This document shows positions 36,763 to 45,192 of a stretch of 64,000 nucleotides of DNA, in pieces (the first letter of the stretch is position 1; every line of letters begins with the position of its first letter). The notes under the pieces are model-generated. The model did no database searches. It was not told the origin of the DNA and saw only the letters and a program-made list of their open reading frames with translations. Made by a program: the position numbers and the translations under genes. This DNA comes from Methylobrevis albus (lineage in GTDB: Bacteria > Pseudomonadota > Alphaproteobacteria > Rhizobiales > Pleomorphomonadaceae), in NCBI RefSeq assembly GCF_015904235.1, contig NZ_JADZLT010000052.1:230402-294401 (forward strand), in the 5' to 3' direction.

Positions 36763-36939
36763 GCGCCGAGCCGCGCCCCCGGCGGCCGAATTCGCCGACC
36801 TGCCGGACCGCCACAATCACGGCCGCGCATGGCCCGGCTTGAATTGCCGGATCGCGCGAGAGACAGACTGGGAGAGGGGTGGTGGACCAGTTCCGCCAAC
36901 CCTCTGGGCTGCCTGCGGAAACAATCATCGGGTCCAGAA

Positions 36940-36972
36940 ACGAAAACGCGCCCGGAGGCGGTTCCGAGCGCG
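36940..36972 (-). terminator. Remnant tRNA-Asn terminator left of attL
   Basis: CGCGCCCGGA (36947-36956) pairs with TCCGAGCGCG (36963-36972) with one G-U wobble; on the minus strand the stem is followed by TTTTCG. It lies immediately downstream of the attL tRNA fragment and is probably the original terminator of tRNA-Asn before integration. Confidence 0.6.
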
Positions 36973-36981
36973 AAAAGAAGG

Positions 36982-37034
36982 AATGGCTCCCCGGGTAGGA
37001 TTCGAACCTACGACCGATCGATTAACAGTCGATT
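36982..37034 (-). repeat. attL: duplicated 3' fragment of tRNA-Asn
   Basis: 53 bp identical to 54121-54173. It covers the tRNA 3' end, T-arm and anticodon arm but lacks the 5' part, so it is not a functional tRNA. Identity stops at 37034, where the D-arm side diverges. Confidence 0.93.
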
Positions 37035-37179
37035 ATAGAGCCCTCGATCCTTTCAGTCATAGACGGAAATTCGGCGCGCCGACATCCTTATAAACATTTG
37101 GAATCGCGTCAATTTATAGAGCTGACACGCGATTATTGCAGCCATAAACGGAAACGTCGGAACACGGGGCATCGCCGGA

Positions 37180-37222
37180 TTTCCGCACATATTTCCGCAC
37201 ATATTCCGTGTATGTGCGCGGA
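37180..37222. repeat. Tandem and inverted CGCACATA repeats (probable integrase arm or regulator sites)
   Basis: TTTCCGCACATA occurs twice head to tail (37180-37191, 37192-37203), followed by an inverted copy, TATGTGCG, at 37211-37218. The nonamer CGCACATAT recurs inside the right end at 54056-54064. Position between attL and the integrase start suggests recombination arm sites and/or integrase autoregulation. The remainder of 37035-37271 shows nothing else recognisable. Confidence 0.65.
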
Positions 37223-37271
37223 TTCCTATGCTATCATCAGTCACAGGTTGATTGGTCACAGGGCGAAAATC

Positions 37272-38543
37272 ATGGCGACGACGTTGACCGCAGCGGCTCT
37301 TTCAAACCTCCGGGTGCCGCCCGATAAGCGGCAGATCGAGGTTTTCGATGCGAACACGAAGGGCTTGAGCGTCATCGCCTCGGCTGGTGGCGCGCGGGCG
37401 TTTTTTCTGACCTTCACCGATCCGCAGACCGGTAAACGGGCGCGGCGCAAGCTCGGTAATTTCCCCGAAATGTCGCTGGCGACCGCACGGGCACGGGCGC
37501 GGGAGGGTAGGGGGCAGGTTGCGGACGGGGCGACTCCATTGCCGCCGCCGCCTCCGGCCGGGATCACCGTTGCGGAGCTGGTGGAGTCATATATTGAGCG
37601 CGGTATGCGCGACCTGCGCTCAAAGGATGCGGTAGCGAGGCGCCTCCGGGTCAATCTCGCCGCTCCCTCGATCGCCGGGCGGGTCGCCGCCGCCTCATTG
37701 TCTAGGGCCGACATCGCGCGCGCTCTTGATCTCATGGTCGATCGCGGCGCGCTTGCCGAAGCTAATTCCTTGTTCCGGAACATCAGATCGCTGGTCAGAT
37801 GGGCACGCGGGCGGGGAGAAATCACCGACGATCTTACCTTCGGTTTGAAGCCGCCGGCTCGATCGCAGGTGAGGGAGAGGGCACTTTCGGCTGAGGAAGT
37901 CGCCGCATTCTGGTCTGGGATCGAAGCGCCGCTTAGAGGCAGCATGGTTCGGCTGCTGCGGTTTACGCTCGCCACAGGCGCCCGAATTGGCGAGGTTTGC
38001 GGGCTTCGGTTCGATGAGATAGACGCGGACGGGGTATGGCACATTCCCGCCGACCGCTCGAAAAACAAGCGGGGATTCGCTCTGCCGCTGCCCTCGATCG
38101 CGCTCGAAATCCTCGGCGAGCAACGCGCGTACTTGGCCACCCATTACGGCAGGAAGGACCGCAGCACGGGCGCACCGCTCGTCTTTGCCTTTCCAGCTCC
38201 GGGCGGGATCGAGGCGATCGACCATGGCGCACCGTCCAAAGCTCTCAAGCGCCTTCAAACCAATAACGGAAACAAGATCGGACTACCTTTCGGAATACAA
38301 CCCTTCACGCCGCACGATCTTCGCCGGACGATGGCAACACATCTGGCAATAGCTGGAAAGAATGACTTCGATGTAGGTCTAGTACTTAATCATATATCAA
38401 CCACTAGGTCTTCAATAACCTCTTCAGTATACATCCGTCACGACTATTTATCTGAAAAACGTACCATCATGACTTTGTGGGATGCCCGACTCCGCGAGCT
38501 TGCCGGCCTGCCGCCACCCGCCGATCCGGCCGGCTCAAGCTAG
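37272..38543 (+). CDS. int: Tyrosine-type site-specific integrase (P4/DUF4102-like)
   Basis: 423 residues from ATG 37272; a longer in-frame reading from 37098 crosses the repeat region and is not protein-like. An N-terminal DUF4102-like segment (IEVFDANTKGLSVIASAGG...ARRKLGNFPEMSL) precedes a SAM-like core-binding domain and the catalytic domain with Arg in TGARIGEVCGLR, HDLRR and a Tyr in SVYIRHDY. This is the enzyme expected to integrate the element at tRNA-Asn. A strong terminator follows at 38604-38631. Confidence 0.95.
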   Translation: MATTLTAAALSNLRVPPDKRQIEVFDANTKGLSVIASAGGARAFFLTFTDPQTGKRARRKLGNFPEMSLATARARAREGRGQVADGATPLPPPPPAGITVAELVESYIERGMRDLRSKDAVARRLRVNLAAPSIAGRVAAASLSRADIARALDLMVDRGALAEANSLFRNIRSLVRWARGRGEITDDLTFGLKPPARSQVRERALSAEEVAAFWSGIEAPLRGSMVRLLRFTLATGARIGEVCGLRFDEIDADGVWHIPADRSKNKRGFALPLPSIALEILGEQRAYLATHYGRKDRSTGAPLVFAFPAPGGIEAIDHGAPSKALKRLQTNNGNKIGLPFGIQPFTPHDLRRTMATHLAIAGKNDFDVGLVLNHISTTRSSITSSVYIRHDYLSEKRTIMTLWDARLRELAGLPPPADPAGSS

Positions 38544-38603
38544 CCATCCGATTCGGTCATGGTCGACTAGCCCGCGACCACCAGCCTCGAACCGACCGAC
38601 CTG

Positions 38604-38631
38604 AAGCCGCCTTCGAAGGGCGGCTTTTTTT
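38604..38631 (+). terminator. Rho-independent terminator after integrase
   Basis: AAGCCGCC (38604-38611) pairs with GGCGGCTT (38619-38626) around a 7-nt loop, followed by a run of seven T including the stem end. The rest of 38544-38799 shows no gene. Confidence 0.85.
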
Positions 38632-38799
38632 GCATTAATACCTGCAAACATCGCGCAAGTTTTCAACAGACCGGCGGCAGTTATCCACACCGGCCGACCG
38701 TGGAAAACTACGGCTGCTTCTTGGACAACTGGCGACGAGACTTGCGCCCCGGCACGCGATTGCACTATGACGATTCAGGGTTAGCCAATGGAGCCGAGC

Positions 38800-39009
38800 A
38801 TGAACAAAGAAACCATCGCCCTGTCGATCGACGAAGTCGTGAAGCAGACCGGTATCTCTCGCCGCACTCTTTATTACACCATCGCGCGCGGCGATCTGGT
38901 CGCGCGGAAGATGGGTGCGCGTACCCTCATCTTGCGGAGCGAGCTTCAGGAATTCTTGGAACGTTTGCCGCGCATGGACATCGCTTCGAATAACCACCAC
39001 GCCGCCTGA
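38800..39009 (+). CDS. AlpA/excisionase-like helix-turn-helix DNA-binding protein
   Basis: 69 residues from ATG 38800 (GGAG upstream); ATG 38788 in frame is an alternative. It is a MerR/excisionase-type winged helix: LSIDEVVKQTGISRRTLYYTIARGDLVARKMGARTLI followed by LQEFLERL. Position between integrase and the helicase matches AlpA of phage islands, which acts as an excision factor or activator. No separate repressor gene was recognised in the element, so this may be its main regulator. Confidence 0.85.
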   Translation: MNKETIALSIDEVVKQTGISRRTLYYTIARGDLVARKMGARTLILRSELQEFLERLPRMDIASNNHHAA

Positions 39010-39095
39010 GAACCAGCACCACGAACACCACGAACCACAAAGGGAGGCGCCATCGACCGACGATTTCCGGCACTAATGCCGGCGAGGACTGAGTT

Positions 39096-40460
39096 ATGCC
39101 CTACGACCCCGGCGGCAATGGCCCGCCCGACAACGAAAAAGCCGCCCGGACGGCAATCCGGAGCGGCGATATTTCGAACATCTACACCGTTGATTCTACC
39201 GCGAATCACCCGGAAAATGCAAGCGCGATTGACCGCCCGGAAGGGGGGAAGGTGCTCCGGCTGGCCAGTGCCCGGCGCCCTGCCGCTCCTAGTGGTTTGA
39301 TCGTCGGCGAGCGCGGTCAGCCGCTTTCGATCGTCGCGAATGTCCTCGAAATCCTTCGGACCGATCCGCATTTGTCGGACCTGTTTAGCTTCGACGAGAT
39401 GGCCGGCGAGGCGATCTTGCGCGGGGCGATCCCGGGCCAGCGCGGGGCACCTTCTATGAAGGCCCGGCCGATCCGGGACGTCGATGCGACCGGGATTCAG
39501 GTCTATATCCAGCGCCACCACCTGCCGAGCGTCGCGCTCGACACGGTGCATCAGGCGATCGAAGCGCGTGCTGCTGAGAGGGGATTTCACCCTGTCCGCG
39601 ACTATTTGCAGGCGCTGGAATGGGATGGGATTCCTCGGCTTAGCCGCTGGGTGCCCACGTACCTCGGCGCCGAGGATTCCGTCTACCATTGTCAGGTCGG
39701 TGCTCTTTTCTTGTTGTCGATGGTCGCGCGCGTCATGCGGCCGGGGTGCAAGAGCGACTACTGTGTCGTCTTGGAGGGTCCGCAGGGTGCTCGGAAGTCC
39801 ACCGCCTGCGCGATCCTTGGCGGCGCGTACTTTTCTGACTCGCTGCCCGATATCGCATCGGCGGGGAAGGACGTCTCTATCCACCTGAAGGGACGTTGGT
39901 TGCTCGAAATCGCAGAGATGTCCGCCATGTCGAAAGCGGAAAGCGCGGCGCTGAAAGCTTTCATCACGAGAACCGAAGAGCGCTTCCGGCCTCCGTACGG
40001 TCGGAAGGAGGTCGTCCAGCCGAGGCATTGCGTCTTCGTGGGCACGACGAACGAAGCGACGTATCTCCGCGACGCGACCGGCGCTCGCCGCTTCTGGCCG
40101 GTGAAGGTTGGGCGGATCGACACCGACGCTCTTGCGCGGGACCGCGATCAGCTCTTCGCCGAGGCGCTGCACCTTTTCAATACGGGCGCCAACTGGTGGC
40201 CCTCTGCGGACTTCGAAGCGCGGCACGTCGTGGAGCAGCAGTCGGAACGCTTCGAAGGCGATGCCTGGGATGACAATGTCCGGGCATATATCGCGGGCAA
40301 GAGTCGGGTCAGGGTGCAGGATGTAGCGCAGGAGGCGCTGTCCCTCCCCATCGGCCGGATCGGAATCGCCGAGCAGCGCCGGATTGCGGCTATCCTGCGC
40401 CGGTCGGGATGGCTCGCGAAGCGGACGAACACTGAACGGTTTTTCGTTCGGGTCGCGTAA
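39096..40460 (+). CDS. VapE-like (virulence-associated E family) replication helicase/ATPase
   Basis: 454 residues. The C-terminal two-thirds carries the VapE domain: NPVRDYLQALEWDGIPRL-like region (HPVRDYLQAL), Walker A in LEGPQGARKSTAC, acidic LLEIAEMSAMSK, sensor FVGTTNEATYLRD and TGARRFWPV. The N-terminal ~100 residues are low-complexity and polar, without a primase domain. VapE-type proteins take the place of replication initiator/helicase in phage satellites. A repeat-rich region that could be its origin follows directly. Confidence 0.88.
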   Translation: MPYDPGGNGPPDNEKAARTAIRSGDISNIYTVDSTANHPENASAIDRPEGGKVLRLASARRPAAPSGLIVGERGQPLSIVANVLEILRTDPHLSDLFSFDEMAGEAILRGAIPGQRGAPSMKARPIRDVDATGIQVYIQRHHLPSVALDTVHQAIEARAAERGFHPVRDYLQALEWDGIPRLSRWVPTYLGAEDSVYHCQVGALFLLSMVARVMRPGCKSDYCVVLEGPQGARKSTACAILGGAYFSDSLPDIASAGKDVSIHLKGRWLLEIAEMSAMSKAESAALKAFITRTEERFRPPYGRKEVVQPRHCVFVGTTNEATYLRDATGARRFWPVKVGRIDTDALARDRDQLFAEALHLFNTGANWWPSADFEARHVVEQQSERFEGDAWDDNVRAYIAGKSRVRVQDVAQEALSLPIGRIGIAEQRRIAAILRRSGWLAKRTNTERFFVRVA

Positions 40461-40465
40461 TCGGG

Positions 40466-40728
40466 AGTGACGCATACGAGGAGCGTGACGGATGGTGACA
40501 GTTCATCCGTCACGCCTAACCTGTTGAAATGAATTGATAATGACGCAGTGACGCATGGTGACGGCATTTTCAAAGAGTTTGAGGCAGCTGCACCAGATAT
40601 TCCCATCCGACCTACCCGCGAAGCATTCTGGCAAAGTCTTCAAAGTTAGCGTCACCATGTGTCACTGCGTCACCTTACAATAAAATCAATAGACTAGGCG
40701 TGACACATAGGGGTGACAGGTGACACAT
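40466..40728. repeat. Iteron-like GTGAC repeat region, putative replication origin
   Basis: At least a dozen GTGAC motifs occur on both strands in about 265 bp, many as RGTGACRCAT. Examples: AGTGACGCAT at 40466 and 40547, CGTGACACAT at 40699, GGTGACACAT at 40719; inverted copies fill 40649-40674. A perfect 12-bp inverted repeat, GCGTGACGGATG (40483-40494) and CATCCGTCACGC (40504-40515), flanks a 9-nt loop. No ORF fits the 341-bp gap. Location right after the VapE-like gene suggests initiator binding sites; a regulatory array is the alternative. Confidence 0.7.
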
Positions 40729-40801
40729 GCGGTGCTCGGTTGTGGGTAACGTTTCTGCAGCCTAAATTGTCGGCCTGTGCTTTGCGCAACGGGGGGCTGC
40801 C

Positions 40802-41284
40802 ATGACGTTGTTCGGAAAGCTGCGGCTGATCGTCGAAGAGGCCATACGGGATAGGATTCAATATCTGAGTAAGAGATTAGATTTAGCGATAGCAAAAGCA
40901 TCCCTAAACAAATTTACAAGGAATTTTAGTAAGCCGGAATTTCAGAACGACGGTGTGCAAAAAAATAGTTTTGAAATATTTTCGGAATATAGATATGCTG
41001 TTGAGCCTCTAAAGAGCGATATAGCCGATATTGAGAACTTCCTTTTAACTAGGACTGCAGAACGGCTTGGAATTCCATTCATTCCCGAAGCATTCAACTA
41101 TTATGAGCTACCGGAAGGATGGGAGCATACTAATGAACCTTCCGTAATTCGACTAGATCAAGTCGGGCGAAAGAAGCTATACGAGGAAATCATGCGCGCG
41201 AAGGAAGTTAGGAGGGCGCCACTGATCTCATGGATCGCACTGGCCATTTCGTTCATCGGGATTATCTTTTCTATCTTCACCTGA
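40802..41284 (+). CDS. Hypothetical protein with C-terminal membrane anchor (AT-rich cargo)
   Basis: 160 residues, not recognised. The first ~140 residues are charged and probably helical, and the last ~20 (PLISWIALAISFIGIIFSIF) form one transmembrane segment at the extreme C-terminus, a tail-anchored layout. Base and codon use is strongly AT-rich compared with the VapE-like gene before it. First of three cargo genes that face the late operon. Confidence 0.7.
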   Translation: MTLFGKLRLIVEEAIRDRIQYLSKRLDLAIAKASLNKFTRNFSKPEFQNDGVQKNSFEIFSEYRYAVEPLKSDIADIENFLLTRTAERLGIPFIPEAFNYYELPEGWEHTNEPSVIRLDQVGRKKLYEEIMRAKEVRRAPLISWIALAISFIGIIFSIFT

Positions 41285-41482
41285 CGTTCAGCAAGCTAGT
41301 GATCCGAAGCAGTGCTATCGCAGACCCGCCAATTGCGGCGGCCAACGCACACAAGCCTATTTCAAATTCGCGCAATGGTGGTATCGTCGGTGTAGGGCCG
41401 GTCGCATAAAGTCTAATGATTATTCTGTTCGAATATTTGGATTGCGGCTGTTCACGTCTAAATCTCTGCTAGGATTAATGTC
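41285..41482. other. Gap between cargo genes
   Basis: 198 bp with no confident gene. A minus-strand frame ending at about 41279 could encode a ~30-residue hydrophobic peptide from a TTG start, but no ribosome site supports it. Confidence 0.4.
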
Positions 41483-41878
41483 ATGGAACAGATTCGAGCA
41501 AAGGTAGAAGAAAGCTTTACAAAAGCAAATACAGGCGCAAAGGCGTGGAGCACTGCGTATCACACAATCTTAGGCGCGGCCGGAATTGTTGGGATTATCG
41601 CTAGTCTGGTTTCAGGCGCTGGCATAACCGGCGACATTTTAGGGATGTCGAGTAAGACATTTATTGCGGTACTTTCCGCCTTAGCCGCTATGCTCACATT
41701 TATCGGTGGATTTGGCGGTTTCGAGAAGAAGTGGATATCAAACAGGCAGCTTAGACATGATCTCAATATGATTAAAGTCGATATGGATGCGAATGACGCG
41801 GATGAAAAGACGATTAGAACAAAGTATAAAGAAGCAATGTCCCGTCACGAAAGTATATTCGTCGGCGATAGTATTTAA
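41483..41878 (+). CDS. Two-transmembrane SLATT/DUF4231-like protein (possible defence effector)
   Basis: 131 residues. Two adjacent membrane helices (YHTILGAAGIVGIIASLVSG and TFIAVLSALAAMLTFIGGFGGF) are followed by a polar helical C-terminus (NRQLRHDLNMIKVDMDAND...TKYKEAMSRHES). This hairpin plus cytosolic helix resembles SLATT-type pore-forming effectors that accompany nucleotide-second-messenger or other defence genes. No nucleotide cyclase partner is visible, so the family match is tentative. AT-rich cargo gene. Confidence 0.6.
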   Translation: MEQIRAKVEESFTKANTGAKAWSTAYHTILGAAGIVGIIASLVSGAGITGDILGMSSKTFIAVLSALAAMLTFIGGFGGFEKKWISNRQLRHDLNMIKVDMDANDADEKTIRTKYKEAMSRHESIFVGDSI

Positions 41879-41931
41879 TTTTTGATGAAATGATCGGAAT
41901 TATTTTTATAAAAGAAGAAGATGAGAAAGCA

Positions 41932-42447
41932 ATGAATATTTTTCCGAAGATCGAAATGATAACTGATAGTCAGGAATCTTTCGGTGATATTGTCTCTATA
42001 CAGGTAAATGATGTATATGTACTTTGTATTGTTGTAAGAAATGTATCCACTTTCTCGTCGTATAAAGAATATATACCATTGGTAACGGCGTCTGGTCTGA
42101 AAGAGTTTGTTGCGGTTTCGGAAGGAAGTTTTTCGAGCAACAAGCGGATAAGGTGGATCGGGGCAAGCGTTGATTTTGAGCCAAAGGTTTTGTCTCATAA
42201 AACCAAAGATTTTAGTGTTGGATCTTTGATTATCCAAAGTGGCCGCATTTACTTTGTGTTTAGTGGAGAGAGTCATCCTAGGTTTTATGACATCGATAAT
42301 TTTGAAAGCACCAATTTCAATTATCTGGAGCATTACATTATATCTGAGAGATGGTCTATTGTCGTTAAGAATTCAGACGGTTCATCAAAGATAGTTTATA
42401 GCTTTGCAGCTGAATCTACGCCGGACGTAGATGCGATGATTCCGTGA
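41932..42447 (+). CDS. Hypothetical protein (AT-rich cargo)
   Basis: 171 residues from ATG 41932; ATG 41890 in frame would add 14. Not recognised. The sequence looks like a soluble, beta-rich protein (alternating SIQVNDVYVLCIVV, RIYFVFSGE, WSIVVKNSDG) without membrane segments or known motifs. A line within it (41941-42000) counts 35% G+C. It converges on terL with only 17 bp between stops. Confidence 0.65.
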   Translation: MNIFPKIEMITDSQESFGDIVSIQVNDVYVLCIVVRNVSTFSSYKEYIPLVTASGLKEFVAVSEGSFSSNKRIRWIGASVDFEPKVLSHKTKDFSVGSLIIQSGRIYFVFSGESHPRFYDIDNFESTNFNYLEHYIISERWSIVVKNSDGSSKIVYSFAAESTPDVDAMIP

Positions 42448-42464
42448 ATTTGGTGCGTTCCAAT

Positions 42465-44072
42465 TCATATCGTGACCACGAACCGCGCCGGGTCGAAGTC
42501 TGCATCGTCTAGAACCGACACCGCCGCACCTTGCGATGCTCGGCTAACTGCCATCCACAGAGCGACCGCAAGGTCGATGCGGTCTCGCGAACGTCCTTTG
42601 TGCATGACCCGATTTCCGGCCGAGTCCGTGTGGATCGCGACGTTCTCAACGCACCAACGAAGCGCCGGGGAATCCCAATAAAGCCGACCTGAGATGATCG
42701 CTCGCTCTAGCGTCGACAGAGCCGGAGACTGTGTGAACCATCCTTGTCGCATGGTGAGCACCGGCCGGCCGGCTTCCATCAACGGCTGCAATATCGGCAT
42801 CGCATAGGCGGCATCTGCAACGATTTCTTGGACGTCGAAGCGCTGGCAAAGGTCTTCGATATGGGCTGCAACTGCAGCGTAATCGATCACGTTTCCATCG
42901 GTCGCGATGACCCATTCATCTCGCGACCAGTCGATGTACGGCACTTTATCGCGATCGGAGCGCTTCGCGACGGCATCGGCCGGGATGAAAGCCCAGGTCT
43001 TCACATACAGGTCGGCGCCATCGGCGAACACTGCGACGACGGCAGTGAGGTCGGTTGTCGAGGATGAATCTAGCCCTATCCAGCACGGCAAATGCGCTAG
43101 CTGATCGATGTCGATATCCCGCTTGCCGGCATCGAAAATCGCCATATCGATGAACGGCGATAGCGAATTTTGCTGCCGTATCCCCAGATAATATTGACAG
43201 AACGCCGCTCGATCCGATGGGCGCTCGCGCGCCTCTCTGGCGAGCTGCCGAAGGGACGGAAGGTCCGGGTAGCCATATTCGAGACCCGGCAAGAGGCGAT
43301 GCCAAAGCGCTTCATCTTGCCAGTCGGCATCCGCAGGCGCTTCGAAAATGATCGGCAAGAACGTCTCGTCCTCGATCTCGCCGGCTTGAACCTGTTTCGC
43401 ATATTCGAGAAGCGGATAGTCTGGCGACTCGTTACCGCGCCCTGCCGTCGTGGCAATTATAATGAGGGAACCCGACGTCTTCGCCGCACCCGTCCGGAGC
43501 GCTTGCCAGAGGTCTGCCTTTCGATGGGCGTGCAATTCATCGACGATCACAAGAGACGGGGTCCGACCGTGCTGCGATGGGGCATCGCACGATATCGCCT
43601 CGAAACGTGAACCTGATTTCGGATGAAGGAAGCGGTTTCGGCTATCGATCACCCTAGCGGCAGCGGCGAGCTGCGGAGTCGTTTCGACAATCGACGTCGC
43701 TTCCTCGAACCCGATGCGGGCTTGCTTCCGATCCGACGCCGCGATCAAGTTCTCTCCGCGCGGAATGCGCTCCGGGCCGAAGGTATGGAGAAGCGCAAGA
43801 CCAGCGGCGAGGGAGGTTTTCCGCGAACCTCTACCTACCTGAAGATAGACCGTCCGAACTTGGCGCTGCCCTCGATCATCGGTCGGGCCGTAAATGCGCC
43901 GGACGATACGCTCGAATGGTGGATCGAGCTGGAATTGCTGCCGAGGAAGCCGGCTTTTCGGGTGCCGCAAGAGCCTTAGGAAATCGACAGCACGTTGACC
44001 GCGCCCATCAGGATCGGCGATAGGGGATTCGTCAAAAACCCAGGCGGGGCGAACGTCAGAGGTCGAAGGCAT
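42465..44072 (-). CDS. terL: Phage terminase large subunit (HK97/Terminase_1 type)
   Basis: 535 residues, start ATG 44072. ATPase: Walker A VGRGSRKTSLAAGLAL, Walker B SLVIVDELH, coupling motif IIIATTAG. Nuclease: first acidic residue in IGLDSSSTTDLTAVVAVF, VADAAYAM and the C-terminal DRIDLAVALWMA. Full length for the family, so packaging ability is probably intact. It is the last gene of the late operon, overlapping terS by 17 bp. Confidence 0.95.
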   Translation of the reverse strand: MPSTSDVRPAWVFDESPIADPDGRGQRAVDFLRLLRHPKSRLPRQQFQLDPPFERIVRRIYGPTDDRGQRQVRTVYLQVGRGSRKTSLAAGLALLHTFGPERIPRGENLIAASDRKQARIGFEEATSIVETTPQLAAAARVIDSRNRFLHPKSGSRFEAISCDAPSQHGRTPSLVIVDELHAHRKADLWQALRTGAAKTSGSLIIIATTAGRGNESPDYPLLEYAKQVQAGEIEDETFLPIIFEAPADADWQDEALWHRLLPGLEYGYPDLPSLRQLAREARERPSDRAAFCQYYLGIRQQNSLSPFIDMAIFDAGKRDIDIDQLAHLPCWIGLDSSSTTDLTAVVAVFADGADLYVKTWAFIPADAVAKRSDRDKVPYIDWSRDEWVIATDGNVIDYAAVAAHIEDLCQRFDVQEIVADAAYAMPILQPLMEAGRPVLTMRQGWFTQSPALSTLERAIISGRLYWDSPALRWCVENVAIHTDSAGNRVMHKGRSRDRIDLAVALWMAVSRASQGAAVSVLDDADFDPARFVVTI

Positions 44073-44481
44073 CGAATGGATCGGCGGCAGAGTCGGCCGC
44101 TAGCTCTTGGTTCCGAATCCCGGTCCGTGATCGAGATAGAGCGGACAAGCCAAGCTCGGCAGACAGGCGAGCGACGATTTCCGAGCCGGACCGGAAGAGC
44201 GCTAGGCTCGGATTTGGCTTCAGGGCACCGTTGCCCGCCTTGATCAGCACGCCGTGCTCAGCAATAGATTTCTTGGCTTCCCGGACCGTCCACAGCGATA
44301 TGAAGTAGGTTTCGAGAATCGGAAGCATCGACGATGAAAGCAATCCGCGACCCTGAAGGTCGGCGGCAGCAATGTTCCACTCGCCTTCCATGTCCGGCGG
44401 CAGCGTAATCGGCACCGGAGGAACGGTTTTCAAGCCACCTTCGATGGATAGCAGCTTAGGTCTTTTACCCGGAGCGCCCAT
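44056..44481 (-). CDS. terS: Phage terminase small subunit (P27 family)
   Basis: 141 residues. It starts MGAPGKRPKLLSIEGG, typical of P27-family small terminases, then LPPDMEGEWNIAAADLQGRGLLSSS, VREAKKSIAEHGVLIKAGNGALKPNPSLALF and the C-terminal LGLSALSRSRTG, a strongly conserved family tail. It recognises the DNA packaging site and hands it to TerL. An island-specific TerS would direct packaging of element DNA. Confidence 0.92.
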   Translation of the reverse strand: MGAPGKRPKLLSIEGGLKTVPPVPITLPPDMEGEWNIAAADLQGRGLLSSSMLPILETYFISLWTVREAKKSIAEHGVLIKAGNGALKPNPSLALFRSGSEIVARLSAELGLSALSRSRTGIRNQELAADSAADPFDAFDL

Positions 44482-44482
44482 T

Positions 44483-44797
44483 TTATTCTCTCCTGCCGAC
44501 GATTTCTAAACCCTCGCGGCGCCCGATTTCCTTCAGAGAAGCAATGCCGAAGGTCTGTCCGTCATAGATGATGCGATCTCTTTCTGTGATTCCGCCTAGC
44601 CATCTAATGCGAAATGTCGAAGTCACTTCCGTGTAACGCTGCCGTCCGTCATCACGTTCCGTCGCGGAGTCTTGCGTGTAGCTAGCCCATACGGTGGCGA
44701 TCTCTTGCCATGAGGTTATGGGTTCATTGTATTCAGTCACGGAGTCAGTGACGAGGCGCTGAATTACGATGCGACGATCGAGGGTGCCAGCCTTCAT
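44483..44797 (-). CDS. Phage head-tail adaptor/head closure protein
   Basis: 104 residues. SPP1 gp16/HK97-type head closure family: MKAGTLDRRIVIQR at the start, WQEIATVWASYTQDSATERDDGRQRY, STFRIRWLGGITERDRIIYDGQTFGI, then IGRREGLEI. It closes the portal-connector and offers the docking face for a tail. Its start overlaps the stop of the upstream gp10-like gene. Confidence 0.9.
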   Translation of the reverse strand: MKAGTLDRRIVIQRLVTDSVTEYNEPITSWQEIATVWASYTQDSATERDDGRQRYTEVTSTFRIRWLGGITERDRIIYDGQTFGIASLKEIGRREGLEIVGRRE

Positions 44798-45192
44798 TTC
44801 TTCACCATCTTTTTCGCCAGCGCCTGCCAGAAGCGATCTCCGAAGCGGGCGACGGCTTGCTCTTTGGCTTCCTCGAACGCCTTGGTCAGGAAGCGCGATC
44901 CGGTCTCACCAACCCGGCCAAACTCGGCGAGATGGGCGTATCTCCGGGCGATGCCGGTCGCTCCGACTAGCCAACGCGGTGCATCCTTGCGGGCGCGTTT
45001 GTCCTGTCTGATCACCAGCGATTTCTTCAGCAGCCCTGTCGCGAGGGGCGCATTCCGGCGAGCTGCAGAGAGCACCGGCCCAAGAGCGAAGCGCGAAGCC
45101 GAATTAATCGGCGCGGTCAGCACATCCGAACGACCTAGGCGCTTAAATTCCTTGCGAATTCCGGCTGCTCCGGTGACGGATGATTTGCTCAT
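44794..45192 (-). CDS. HK97 gp10-like tail-completion/neck protein
   Basis: 132 residues. HK97-gp10 family: LGPVLSAARRNAPLATGLLKKSLVIRQ, RRYAHLAEFGRVGETGSRFLTKAFEEAKEQA. These proteins sit at the head-tail interface. Start overlaps the upstream connector gene by 4 bp. Confidence 0.88.
   Translation of the reverse strand: MSKSSVTGAAGIRKEFKRLGRSDVLTAPINSASRFALGPVLSAARRNAPLATGLLKKSLVIRQDKRARKDAPRWLVGATGIARRYAHLAEFGRVGETGSRFLTKAFEEAKEQAVARFGDRFWQALAKKMVKK

Noticed and set aside
36984..37034. Second tRNA-Asn gene at the left end
   Set aside because: The D-arm and 5' acceptor strand are missing; it is the attL duplicate, not a functional tRNA.
37098..37271. N-terminal extension of the integrase reading frame
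   Set aside because: It translates the repeat region into low-complexity sequence (SAHISAHIP); the ATG at 37272 begins the homologous part.
41279..41380. Possible ~32-residue hydrophobic peptide on the minus strand
   Set aside because: Only a TTG start, no ribosome site, opposite to the cargo genes.
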